From NCBI GenBank assembly GCA_005222125.1, contig CP029202.1:620001-684000 (forward strand): a stretch of 64,000 nucleotides of DNA, given 5' to 3'. Source of the stretch: Spiroplasma melliferum. Its GTDB lineage: Bacteria > Bacillota_I > Bacilli_A > Mycoplasmatales > Mycoplasmataceae. The position numbers and the translations under genes were made by a program. Shown one piece after another: positions 10,332 through 19,203 of the stretch. The notes beneath the pieces are model-generated. The model saw only the letters and a program-made list of their open reading frames with translations, ran no database searches and was not told the origin of the DNA. The first letter of the stretch is position 1. Each line of letters starts with the position of its first letter.

Positions 10332-11579
10332 CTATTTTAAAATATTAATACCATTATTAAAATTATTAATAAAGGTTTGAAGCATTAATTCTTCTGCTGA
10401 ATTTCGTGGTTGTTCAAACCGGTTATAATAATAAATATTAATTAAATCTTTTGTTTTTTGATTTAGTTTATCATAATATTTTTTATCAATTAAAAAATGG
10501 GTACCTTGATTAAGAATAATACTTGATAGATAGTTTTGTCATTGTTTGTCATTTTTATTTTTTTCTTCTCATTCAGTAAAGTAAGTATTAAAAATACGAT
10601 TATTTTTATGATAAATAAAATGAACTTCCCCTTTTTTCACATTATTAACTAATCTTGTGTATAAAATTTTATTTGGTAAAAATGGATTATTTGGTGAATT
10701 AATTGCTTGAAAAGTAATTGGAGTTAATTGAGCTAATAAAATGTCATTGCAAACAATTGAATGAATTTCTTTTGGCAAAGTTATTTTTTTAACAACATAA
10801 CTATGTTGTTGATTATCTAAATCATTTAGTAAACGAGACAATTCTAATTGATAAACTAATGCTAATTTCATAATTCGACGAAGTTTAATTGTTAAAATGA
10901 CTTGTTCAGCAACACTTAAACTATAATAATAATTAACATAAGTTTCATAAAGTTCTTGATGATCAACTAAATTATCGTTAATATTCATTAATAATGCTTC
11001 TAACTGTGGGACAAGTGTTTTGTTTGATTTAACATATTCAGTTAAATGTTTTTGACAAAAAACATTAAAAAAATAAGGTGCTTGCTCTGCAATTGATAAA
11101 TCTAAAAAAGATGTCTTAATATTTTTAAAAAAATGTTTAGAATGATAACGATTTAAATAATAATGATTTTTAGTAATATCAAGCGAATAAAGATTATGCT
11201 GAGCCACTTTATTATTACATTCTTGTAAAATACATTTTTGTTTAGTACAATTTTTTAAAACTTGTTGATAATGCTTTGTTTCTTGTTGAATATATTGTTC
11301 TTTTAAAACTAAGTTTCCTACTGCTTGTAAAATTGAAATATATTTGGCGCGATTTTTAGTTGAATTTAATACCTTTGTTTTACAACAATTTGCGTACTGT
11401 TCTTTACTTAAACAAATACATGCTTCATTATCATCAAAAGTAAAAATTGGTCGGTAATGTTTATGCAAATAATCTAATTGATCATCATCTAAATAATAGC
11501 TTTTTAATAAAGCATCAAACATTGCTTGTTCAGAACTTTTAAATGTAGATTCCAACTGCTTTTCTAACCCATTTTGCAT
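10332..11579 (-). CDS. SEC-C-like zinc motif protein, 415 aa
   Basis: Near residue 54 the sequence reads CICLSKEQYANCC. This fits the SEC-C zinc-binding pattern (C-x-C-x-S-x4-Y-x2-CC) named from the SecA C-terminus. Two more Cys pairs lie near residues 110-120. The rest is helical, Gln- and Leu-rich, with no membrane segment. The start is supported by AGAGGGG about 9 nt upstream. It is the first gene of a minus-strand operon with three membrane proteins. SEC-C domains usually mediate protein-protein or ribosome contacts; the partner here is unknown. Confidence 0.8.
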
Positions 11580-11646
11580 ATAAAATAATTCCCCTCTGTT
11601 GTTTATACTCTCATATAATTATAAACTTATCTAGTTAATTTTGCTA

Positions 11647-11929
11647 TAAAAAAAGCGTTTTACTAAAAGTAAAACGCTCAAAGGCAACATATAGATTTTT
11701 TTCACCAACATTGCAATTAGTTATTATTAAATAATTTTATAAACAATTACTTTAAAAGTAATATTTTGGACCGTTAAATGATTATACAATTATAAAGAGT
11801 ACTTACTTGCAATGTTAGTTTCATTTTGTAGTTTTTTACAAAGGAAACATATAATTAAAAACACAATTAATTATTAAGATTGGACCATATTAATAACTAA
11901 TTAGTCTTTATGTAACCTGTTTCAACTAC
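11647..11929 (-). ncRNA. Candidate structured RNA with crossing helices and intrinsic terminator
   Basis: Transcription from the promoter at 11936-11964 would give an RNA of about 283 nt ending at a perfect 11-bp hairpin (11654-11664 with 11668-11678) followed by U residues. Two perfect 12-nt pairings exist: 11891-11902 with 11715-11726, and 11807-11818 with 11705-11716 (counting G-U). In RNA order they cross, so they form a pseudoknot or, because they share two bases, alternative folds. GGUCCAA occurs twice (complement at 11768-11774 and 11880-11886). The terminator lies 68 nt before the SEC-C gene, so it could be an attenuating leader instead of a free RNA. Confidence 0.5.
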
Positions 11930-11935
11930 ATTGTT

Positions 11936-11964
11936 ATTATATTTTATTTGCAAAATTTTTGCAA
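11936..11964 (-). promoter_or_regulatory. Sigma-70-type promoter, minus strand
   Basis: On the minus strand TTGCAA (11959-11964) and TATAAT (11936-11941) are separated by exactly 17 nt. Another TTGCAA lies at 11948-11953. No coding region begins within 350 nt downstream, which points to a non-coding transcript or long leader. Confidence 0.65.
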
Positions 11965-12132
11965 GTATTTTTTAATTTAACAAATTATTTTATAAAAAAG
12001 ACTAAAAAAAATAATTTTTTCTTTTTTTAAAAAATATACCCATAAAGTAGAGCTTTTGAAAAGATATTTAGTTATCAATTATTCATTCTAGAAAAAAATA
12101 AATATGTTAAGATATTAGTAAGGGAGGAAAAT

Positions 12133-12735
12133 ATGAGAATTTTATTGATTGGGGCTCAAGGTAAATTGGGTCAGAAACTTATTAATGAACTTATCAATTA
12201 TAACAACCTTACCATTACTAAATTTGCGGGCAATGCCAGCGATTTTGAACAACTTAAAGCCCAAGCAATTGGACATGATGTTTTAGTTTCAACAGTTAGT
12301 GCTCGTAGTATTGAAGAACTCGTAAAAATTGCAAATAATATGATTAAAATTGCAGCCGAAAATAATCAACGAATTGTTTGAAGTGGTGGTGCGGGGTCAT
12401 TATGAACATGAGATCGCACAAGATTAGTTGATATTCCAATTGATCAATTTCCTACGAATTTAGAAAGTTGAAAACCAGCTATTTATGGTCATTATGAAGT
12501 ATTAAAATTATTACAAAATAGTTCAATTACTTGATCATATATGTCACCAGCATTAGAATTCGAGGATATTGAACCACTAGGATGATATCAAACTAAAATT
12601 AGTGATGATGCTTTATACAACGAAATTAACATTAGTTTTGCTAGTTATGCCAGTGGGGCCAAAGCACTAGCAGCGGAAATTACTAAGCCACAATATTTAA
12701 ACCAACGCTTTACAATTTATGAAATATGTCATTAA
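12133..12735 (+). CDS. NAD(P)-binding Rossmann-fold protein (SDR/NmrA-like)
   Basis: This 200-aa protein begins MRILLIGAQGKLGQKL, the GxxGxxG dinucleotide-binding loop of atypical short-chain dehydrogenases. It continues with a domain like NAD(P)H-binding epimerase-type reductases (VLVSTVSARSIEELV; IVWSGGAGSLW). Length and order fit the small NmrA-like subgroup. Substrate is unknown. GGGAGG lies 6 nt before the ATG. The next gene follows after 28 nt, so they may be co-transcribed. Confidence 0.8.
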
Positions 12736-12763
12736 AACTAAAATAGAATTTTAGTAGTTTTAA

Positions 12764-13096
12764 ATGGCAACTTATGAAATTATTGGTTGAGTTGGGACTA
12801 GTTTAACAAGCATTTATCTTATTCCGCAGAGTATTAAAACAATTATTAAGCGAAATACAAAAGGAATTTCATTATTAATGTATTTATTACTAATAACTGC
12901 TTCATTATTTTGAATTTGTTATGCTGTTATTAGTCCAGAAATTAATTATCAAATAGCTGTCACAAATATTTTACAAGCTTTTTTTGCTAGTATTATCTTT
13001 ATAATTAAACTAATTAATATTATTCGGAAAAAAGACCCGAATGAATTTCGCATTTTATTAGAAAAATGTCATTTTAAAAAAACAAAAAAAGACTAA
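12764..13096 (+). CDS. SemiSWEET-like PQ-loop transporter
   Basis: The 110-aa product has three membrane helices. The first helix ends YLIPQSIKTI with the PQ motif at residues 21-22, and is followed by TKGISLLMYLLLITASLFWI, the usual spacing in bacterial SemiSWEET sugar transporters, which act as dimers. A basic C-terminal tail follows. There is no clear ribosome binding site, so translation may be coupled to the upstream reductase. The fit to SemiSWEET is good; the transported substrate is unknown. Confidence 0.75.
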
Positions 13097-13110
13097 ATAG
13101 AAGACAAAAA

Positions 13111-13153
13111 AAGAAAAGGAAAAGTTATTCTTTAAATAACTTTTCCTTTTCTT
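13111..13153. terminator. Bidirectional terminator between SemiSWEET gene and recA
   Basis: An 18-19 bp A/G-T/C stem (13111-13129 with 13135-13153) with a short loop lies between convergent genes. Confidence 0.8.
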
Positions 13154-13166
13154 ATGTTTCATTTAA

Positions 13167-14198
13167 CTAATCTTGTTGACTTGTTTTAAAATTATTAATA
13201 ATTTGTTGTTGAATTTCCAAAAAAACTGATGGATTCATTTTTAAATATTCTTTTACACGTTCTCGTCCTTGACCAATTTTATTATTTTGATAAGCATATC
13301 ATACCCCAGATTTTGCTAAAATATCATATTTTACTGCTAAATCAATTAATTCATAATATTTATCAATTCCTTCATTGTAATTAATATCAACAAGAGCTGT
13401 TTTAAACGGTGGTGAAACCTTATTTTTAACCACTTTAATTTTTACTTTATTGGCGGTTGCTACTCCCGCTGTTGTTAATGTTTCAGTACGACGGACATCT
13501 AATCGAACAGAAGCATAGAACCGAAGAGCACGTCCTCCCGCTGTTGTTTCAGGATTGCCAAATAAAACACCAACTTTTTCTCGAATCTGATTAATGAAAA
13601 TGACGATTGAATTTGTTTTATTAATTACGCCATTTAATTTTCGTAAAGCTTTACTCATTAAACGTGCTTGTGCTCCAATTGTTACATCACTCATTTCTCC
13701 GTCTAATTCTACTTTGGGTACTAAGGCTGCAACAGAATCAATTACAACTAAATCAATTGCATTTGATTTAACAAGTGTTTCTAAAATATCTAGTGCTTGT
13801 TCACCTGAATCAGGTTGAGCAATAATTAATTCAGCAATATTAACACCAAGTTTTTTGGCATAATTTGGGTCTAAAGCGTGTTCAGCATCAATAAAAGCCC
13901 CTCGCCCACCATCTTTTTGTACTTCAGCAATAGCATGTAATGATAGGGTTGTTTTGCCTGATGATTATGGCCCAAAAATTTCAATAATTCTTCCTTTGGG
14001 ATACCCACCGACTCCAATTGCTTCATCAAGTAATAAACTTCCAGTTGAGACAGCTTCAATTGTGAGATTACTCTTATCCCCTAATTTCATAATAGCTCCT
14101 TTACCATATGTTTTTTCAATTTCTTTCATTACAGTTTTTAAAATTTCATCTTGGTCAAGAGGTTTCGTTTGAGGAGGAACTGGTTTATTATCTTCCAT
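13167..14198 (-). pseudogene. recA: Recombinase A, nonsense codon inside Walker A
   Basis: The full 343-aa RecA sequence is recognisable, including the N-terminal helix, [11 protein letters not shown] (Walker B), the loop region and [14 protein letters not shown]. At codon 78 (13965-13967) the expected Glu of GPESSGKT is TAA, so translation stops before the ATPase site. No frameshift or other stop is present, so the lesion looks recent. Disrupted recA has been reported in the S. citri / S. poulsonii group. AAAGGAG precedes the start. It lies directly downstream of cinA. Homologous recombination should be reduced or absent unless the stop is suppressed. Confidence 0.92.
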
Positions 14199-14218
14199 TC
14201 TTTTATTCTCCTTTCTGT

Positions 14219-14719
14219 TTATTTTTCTCCTTTTTTACTATTAATTCCTTGTTCTTTTTCTAAAATTTGTTGTAAATGTTTAATTATTGTTGTAACAGTT
14301 GCAACTTTAATTTGTTCTCGTGATCAATTTGGATTAAATGTTAATGCGAATGTTGTTGCTTCGTTTTGAAAAAGAATAGTTGCAAATCCCGTTCCAATTG
14401 GTAAATTGTCTAATTGACCTGGACCAGCATTACCCGTAAAACTTACGGCAAGATCACTATTAAATTGTTTTTGACAAGCAAAAGCCATTGCTTCGGCTGT
14501 TTCTTTTGAAACAACACCATATTTTGTAATTATTGATTGAGAAACATGGCCAACTTTAATTTTAATTTCATTGGTATAAGTGACAATACTGCCTAAAAAA
14601 ACTTGACTAGCATTTGGAACATTAGTTATATAATGACTAAACAGGCCGCCTGTTATTGATTCATATGCTGCAATTGTCATTTGTTTTTGTTGAAGTAATT
14701 GTACTAGTTCTTTAACCAT
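14219..14719 (-). CDS. cinA: CinA C-terminal domain protein (nicotinamide-nucleotide amidase type)
   Basis: The 166-aa product corresponds to the stand-alone CinA/PncC domain, with [26 protein letters not shown] and [12 protein letters not shown]. Enzymes of this family deamidate NMN to NaMN in pyridine-nucleotide salvage. I prefer ATG 14719, preceded by GAGGTGAGGGG, over GTG 14731, which lies within that box. It ends 20 nt before recA, the common cinA-recA order. The gene is intact. Confidence 0.88.
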
Positions 14720-14828
14720 TTTTCCCCTCACCTCATAAACTTTCTTTAATATTATACATTTATATAATATAATATGTAAGTAATATTAACATATCAAGAT
14801 AAGATATCTTTAGAAAAGAGGACTTAAA

Positions 14829-15539
14829 ATGAATTGAGCTAATCGTATTACATTAATTCGGATTTTTTTAATCCCAGTTATTATTGCTTTAATGGTAATT
14901 TTTCCATTTGAAAATAGTTCCTTATATAATGGATGAGATCAATGATTAACAATTAAAGGAGATAATGTTACTTATTCATTGCCAATTAGTTATTTAATTG
15001 CTGGGATTTTATTTATTATTGCTAGTTTAACTGACTTATTAGATGGTTTTATTGCTCGTCGTTATAATCAAGTGACAACATTTGGGAAATTTTTTGATTC
15101 AATTGCAGATAAATTATTAACAAATACTGTTTTAATTGTGTTTGCTTGTGCAAACATTATTCCAGTTTGAATGGTAGTGTTGTTAATTGCCCGTGATTTT
15201 GTAATTGATGTTGTTCGCCAAATTTTAGCAACACAAAAAGTAGTAATGGCTGCTAATCAATTAGGACGAGTGCGAGCAGCAATGGAAATGTTTGGAATGA
15301 CAGTTTTGTTTTTTATTGGTTTTCGTATGTTTAATGGCCATTCTTTACAAACAGGACAATGAGATGAATTTGGTTGAGTGAACCAAATTATTATGATTCC
15401 AATGTATTTAGCTACGGTATTATCATTAGCAGCAGCAGGAAATTATATTTTCTTAAATCGTAAAACATTATTTGATATGACAGTTATTAAAAAACCAAAA
15501 TTAGAAAATGGACAAGACAACAATGAAAAAAACAAATAA
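14829..15539 (+). CDS. pgsA: CDP-diacylglycerol--glycerol-3-phosphate 3-phosphatidyltransferase
   Basis: This 236-aa membrane enzyme makes phosphatidylglycerol phosphate, the first step to PG and cardiolipin. The CDP-alcohol phosphotransferase motif is complete: DLLDGFIARRYNQVTTFGKF followed by FDSIAD, i.e. D-G-x2-A-R-x8-G-x3-D-x3-D. About five membrane helices surround it. Several Trp are encoded by TGA, including codon 3. AGAGGA lies upstream. The 3' end overlaps the next gene by 17 nt, so translation is probably coupled. Confidence 0.92.
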
Positions 15540-16323
15540 TAATTTAGGATGAGCTGTTGTTACTGGTGCTAGTAAAGGATTAGGATATTGTTATTGCGAA
15601 GAATTATTAAAACTTGGTTATAATGTTATTGCCATTGCTCGTGATACAAGCCCTATTACAACTTTACAACAAAAATATTCAGCACAAACAATTAAAATGA
15701 TTAATTATGATTTAAGTAATTTAGAGAATTGTGAAAAATTATTTAATGATGTTGCAAAAGATAATGTAACAATCTTAATTAATAATGCTGGATATGGTGT
15801 ATGAGGTTATTTTAGTGAGTCTAGTTTAGAACAAGAAATGAACATGATTGATTTAAATATTAAAGCAGTTCATATTTTAACAAAATTATTTGTGCAACGT
15901 TTTATAGCACAACAACAAGGACGTGTTTTAAACATTGGTAGTTTAGCGGCATTTACGCCAGCTCCAGTTTTTGCTAGTTATTATGCTTCAAAAGCTTATG
16001 TTTGAAGTTTAGGCGTGGCTATTAATACAGAATTGAAAAAAACAAAATCACCAGTTCGAGTTATTACCTTATGTCCAGGACCATTAAAAACTGATTTCTG
16101 AAATCGAAGTAGTAACCAGAAAGATGCAAAATACCATTCAACTGTTAAAGTTATGAAAACATCTACTTATGCTCGAAAAAGTTTATTAAAAGGATTAAAA
16201 GTAAAAAGAAAAAATTATATCATAACGGGAAGTGTTAATAAAATTGTAAAAAAATTAACAAAATGAAGTCCCCAAAGTTGAGTATTAACATCGGTTTACA
16301 ATTATCAAAGAAAACGAAAATAA
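15523..16323 (+). CDS. Short-chain dehydrogenase/reductase
   Basis: The 266-aa product is a classical SDR. It has VVTGASKGLGYCYCEELL (NADP-type TGxxxGxG), ILINNAGYG, IGSLAA (catalytic Ser) and YYASKAY with the YxxxK pair. CPGPLKTDF follows. Length fits the family. The substrate is not evident. It overlaps pgsA by 17 nt; lipid-linked chemistry is possible given the operon but unproven. Confidence 0.9.
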
Positions 16324-16352
16324 AAACAACAATGTTGTTTTTATTTTTTTAT
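16321..16352 (+). terminator. Intrinsic terminator after SDR gene
   Basis: The stem AAAACAACA / TGTTGTTTT overlaps the stop codon and is followed by a T-rich tract. Confidence 0.75.
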
Positions 16353-16423
16353 CTTTTATATTCTTTATCTGATAATTGTTGGCTTACTTTTTTTAAGTTT
16401 GCTATTTTATTAAGGGTTTAATG

Positions 16424-16576
16424 CTATTGTTTTTCTAATTCGGCATTAATTGTTTTTAATTTATTGACTAATTCGTTATAGTCTTCAATATGTTTTTTAT
16501 ATTCTGTTATTTCTTCTTTTAAGAGATAGATAAAATCTCCTAAACTCTTAATAGTTTCAACTTTATCAAAACCCAT
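16424..16576 (-). CDS. Small coiled-coil protein, 50 aa
   Basis: The predicted peptide is acidic and helical (EEITEYKKHIEDYNELVNKL), a likely short coiled coil. No standard ribosome binding site lies next to ATG 16576; the nearest GGAGAG is inside the hairpin at 16585-16647. It lies downstream of one of the shared leader elements described below, like the neighbouring paralogues, which is the main support that it is expressed. It may be a degraded member of that group. Function unknown. Confidence 0.4.
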   Translation of the reverse strand: MGFDKVETIKSLGDFIYLLKEEITEYKKHIEDYNELVNKLKTINAELEKQ

Positions 16577-16584
16577 TTTAATTA

Positions 16585-16647
16585 AAAAGTGATTAATTAA
16601 CTTATCGCGCTATTTTAAAAACTTGCGATAGCTCTCCAATCACTTTT
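16585..16647 (-). promoter_or_regulatory. RNA hairpin upstream of 50-aa ORF, burying GGAGAG
   Basis: The arms AAAAGTGATT and AATCACTTTT pair perfectly, and an inner TATCGC/GCGATA stem forms inside. A GGAGAG box sits in the stem region. It could regulate translation of the ORF at 16576 or be a remnant of a longer gene. Confidence 0.35.
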
Positions 16648-16703
16648 CAACTTACTTTTTGTAGTTTGTTTTTTACTTTTATATTAAAATTTTCTTTTAA
16701 TAA

Positions 16704-16767
16704 AAAGTCATTTATTTTAAAATATTAAATAATATTTTAAAACCATATACAATACATTCATTATATC
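16704..16767 (-). promoter_or_regulatory. Shared promoter-leader element, copy A
   Basis: Minus strand: TATAAT (16760-16765), then TGTATATGGTTTTAAAA (16735-16750), then AAATAAATGACTTT (16704-16717). The same blocks in the same order occur at 18.2, 19.1 and 28.6 kb. Confidence 0.6.
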
Positions 16768-16825
16768 ATATTTTTTGTAAATATTATATTTAATGATACA
16801 AAAAATATCAAATTATATTTTTATT

Positions 16826-17470
16826 TTATCTTGTGTTTTCATCAATATTTTTATTACTTTCATTTTCTTGTTTTATTGAATTTAATTGTTTATTAACCGA
16901 TTTAATTTGCTCTTTTTGTCAATTTGATAAATTTGGTTTAATAGTAGGATTTGGTATTATTATATTTGTAAAACTTCTTGGTTGTGGTTCTACTCTTCTC
17001 AAGTTATTTTTTACTTTCATAATTTCTTCTAATAAACCATTATTTTTAGTAGTTTTCATAACACTATTTGGTTGTGGTTCTACTAATAAACCATTATTTT
17101 TAGTAGTTTTTGTTTGTTCTAAAATTTGATCTGCTCTAATTGTTGCCTTTGTATTTTGATTTTTAATTTCTGCTACATCTTTACTTTGTTTTGAAAATAA
17201 AGTATCAAATTCAGCAAGAATATTTTTATAAAATGCTACAAGTTTTTCGTTATCAATTTCATTTTTACTATCATCATTTTCAACATCTTTATTTTTTAAA
17301 AGTGCTAATTTTTCTAATAATTGCTCTTCATTTTGTTGATTTTTAAGTTTTTTATTTTTTTGAAATTTTAAAATTAATCATGAAATTAAAGCACCTAACG
17401 GACCAAATATAAATGAAGAACAAATGAAAAAAGAAGTTTTATAAAATTTTTTTTCATCTTTATTTGCCAT
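16826..17470 (-). CDS. Membrane protein with coiled coil and internal repeat, 214 aa
   Basis: One hydrophobic segment (about residues 12-32) is followed by a charged helical region (residues 35-120) and a Pro/Asn-rich tail. The peptide KTTKNNGLL occurs twice about 20 residues apart, and EPQP also repeats, showing a recent internal duplication. The start ATG at 17468-17470 has GAAAG upstream. It lies in the cluster of small paralogues but lacks their leader. Probably anchored in the membrane with a cytoplasmic coiled coil. No family recognised. Confidence 0.7.
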
Positions 17471-17637
17471 ATTTCTTGCATTACTTTCTATAATTTTTAA
17501 GTTATTTACTTATAATAAAAGTCATATACTAAATAAATAATACAATATTTAACTATTTCTCGCAATACATTATTGCAAAAGAAAAAAATCAATTAAAAAA
17601 TTGATTTTTTTAAGAAAAAAGAAATCTTGTCTTTTTA

Positions 17638-18144
17638 TTATCGACCATATGATTCGTCATCTTTCGTTTCTGTTGTTAAATTATGATTAAATTTTGTTCG
17701 TGGTAATGGTACTGGTGCTTTTGCTACGGTTTTTGATGATAATTGTTTTTCATTTGCTAAAAAACTATTTAATTCGGTCAACATTTCTTTATATTTATTA
17801 GCTTCTGTTTGACCATTACCATATGTTTTATTTACTTGTGGTTTTAATGGTTCTGCTAAACCTTTAATCGATGGATTTGGTGTAGATAACAAATCAACTT
17901 GTGGTTTTAATGGTTCTGCTAAACCTTTAATCGATGGATTTGGTGTAGATAACAAATCAACTTTTTGCATTTCTTCATTTAAAAATTGAGTTATTTCTAC
18001 TTCTACTGCATTCAAAGTTCGTGCTGTTGCTTCTTGAACTTGACTTTTATTAAGACCAAGTTTTGCTAACATTGTCTTAATTGATTTTTTAATTGATCGA
18101 TAAGATTCTTTTAAAGTTCCTTTAATTTTTGATGTAATTTTCAT
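17638..18144 (-). CDS. Paralogue family protein with tandem 21-residue repeat
   Basis: The 168-aa protein has a basic helical N-terminus (MKITSKIKGTLK...KLGL), a tandem repeat in the middle (two identical copies of the unit beginning VDLLSTPNPSIKGLAE) and a C-terminus ending KDDESYGR. Both termini match the next upstream gene (18427-18996). The two 63-nt units are identical in DNA, so the copy number may vary. It has the shared leader (copy B). There is no signal peptide or membrane helix. Function unknown. Confidence 0.75.
   Translation of the reverse strand: MKITSKIKGTLKESYRSIKKSIKTMLAKLGLNKSQVQEATARTLNAVEVEITQFLNEEMQKVDLLSTPNPSIKGLAEPLKPQVDLLSTPNPSIKGLAEPLKPQVNKTYGNGQTEANKYKEMLTELNSFLANEKQLSSKTVAKAPVPLPRTKFNHNLTTETKDDESYGR
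17834..17959 (-). repeat. Two identical 63-bp tandem units within coding sequence
   Basis: The unit containing AACCTTTAATCGATGGATTT occurs twice in direct succession with no visible mismatch. It keeps the reading frame and adds 21 residues per copy. Exact outer borders are approximate. Confidence 0.8.
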
Positions 18145-18189
18145 ATTAAATTTATTCTTTTTCTATGTTTAATTAATTTAATAAAATAA

Positions 18190-18262
18190 TTAATTAAAGT
18201 CATTTATTTAAAAATATAATTAATATTTTTAAAACCATATACATTTTATAGATTATCATATT
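18190..18262 (-). promoter_or_regulatory. Shared promoter-leader element, copy B
   Basis: Minus strand: TATGATAA, then TGTATATGGTTTTAAAAA (18227-18243), then TAAATAAATGACTTTAATTA (18192-18210). It precedes the gene starting at 18144. Confidence 0.6.
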
Positions 18263-18426
18263 TAATTAAAATTATCATCTAAAATTTTTAATTTTCTAAA
18301 AATAATTTGTTTAATCTTTTAAAACTAGAATTCATCAAATTAGTTGTCAGAAAAAATAATTTACAAATAATTTGACAAAATTAATCTTAAAAAGTAAAAG
18401 CAACAATTAATTGTTGCTTTTACTTT

Positions 18427-18996
18427 TTAACGTTCATATGATTCATCATCTTTTTCATTTGGGGCTATTGTTTCTAACTTTGCAATTGTTCCTTTTTTCT
18501 TATCAAAAAAAATTGTAGTATTAGTTGGACTAAAACGGACTTTCTTTTTAATTTTTGTAACTAATGTTTGTTCTTTTTTATCGATTTTTTGTAATGCTTC
18601 ATTTAACCCTAAATTAAGTTTATTAAGTTTTTGGGCCTGGTCTTGTTTTTGAGCTTGCACATTATTTATCTCATGATTTACTAATTGTTTTGATTGATTA
18701 TTTTTTGCAGTTAAAAATTTGATTGTTTCTGGTGATAAATCATCGAATGTTTCATCACGCAACGAGTTTTCATTTGCTTTATTTTCCGGAATAATTACGT
18801 CTAATAGTTCTTTTAACTTTTGATGTTCTCGTTCAAACCGTAATATTTCTTCTTTTATTTTCTTTTCAATATTTTTTTCTAATTTAATAGTATCATTATG
18901 TTTTAAACCAAGTTTTTTTAAAAATGAATTAATTGATTTTTTAACTGCTTTATAAGTTGATTTTAACGTATTTTTAGTTTTTAAAGTAATTTTCAC
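18427..18996 (-). CDS. Paralogue family protein, helical, 189 aa
   Basis: The N-terminus (MKITLKTKNTLKSTYK...KKLGL) and the C-terminus (EKDDESYER) match the 17638-18144 protein, with a diverged middle rich in Lys, Glu and Gln that probably forms a coiled coil. There is no signal peptide. The start uses ATG 18996 or a GTG just upstream, with GAAAG nearby. It carries leader copy C. A hairpin with T tract lies just after the stop (18397-18426). Function unknown. Confidence 0.75.
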   Translation of the reverse strand: MKITLKTKNTLKSTYKAVKKSINSFLKKLGLKHNDTIKLEKNIEKKIKEEILRFEREHQKLKELLDVIIPENKANENSLRDETFDDLSPETIKFLTAKNNQSKQLVNHEINNVQAQKQDQAQKLNKLNLGLNEALQKIDKKEQTLVTKIKKKVRFSPTNTTIFFDKKKGTIAKLETIAPNEKDDESYER

Positions 18997-19049
18997 GTTA
19001 ACTTTCTTTCTATAATTTTTTAATTAATTATCTATCTTGCTAAAATAAT

Positions 19050-19117
19050 TAATTAAAGTAATTTATTTTAGAAAATATTAATTATATTTTTAAAATCATA
19101 TACAAAATCACTTTATC
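19050..19117 (-). promoter_or_regulatory. Shared promoter-leader element, copy C
   Basis: Minus strand: TATGATAA, then TGTATATGATTTTAAAAA (19087-19104), then TAAAATAAATTACTTTAATT (19051-19070). It precedes the gene starting at 18996. Confidence 0.6.
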
Positions 19118-19203
19118 ATATTCATTTGTAATTATCAATTGTATCAAAGTAATAAAAAATAAAAACGTTTACTTTAGTAACGTTTTTATTTTTTATTTTA
19201 ATA

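Noticed and set aside
11580-11678. T-box riboswitch before the SEC-C operon
   Set aside because: The conserved T-box (GGGTGGNACCGCG-type) sequence is missing and the operon is not amino-acid related.
11647-11929. RNase P RNA, tmRNA or SRP RNA identity for the candidate RNA
   Set aside because: Signature sequences of these RNAs (such as GAGGAAAGTCC for RNase P) are absent on both strands.
13594-14369. Plus-strand open frames opposite recA and cinA
   Set aside because: They lie antisense to clearly conserved genes and carry no motif.
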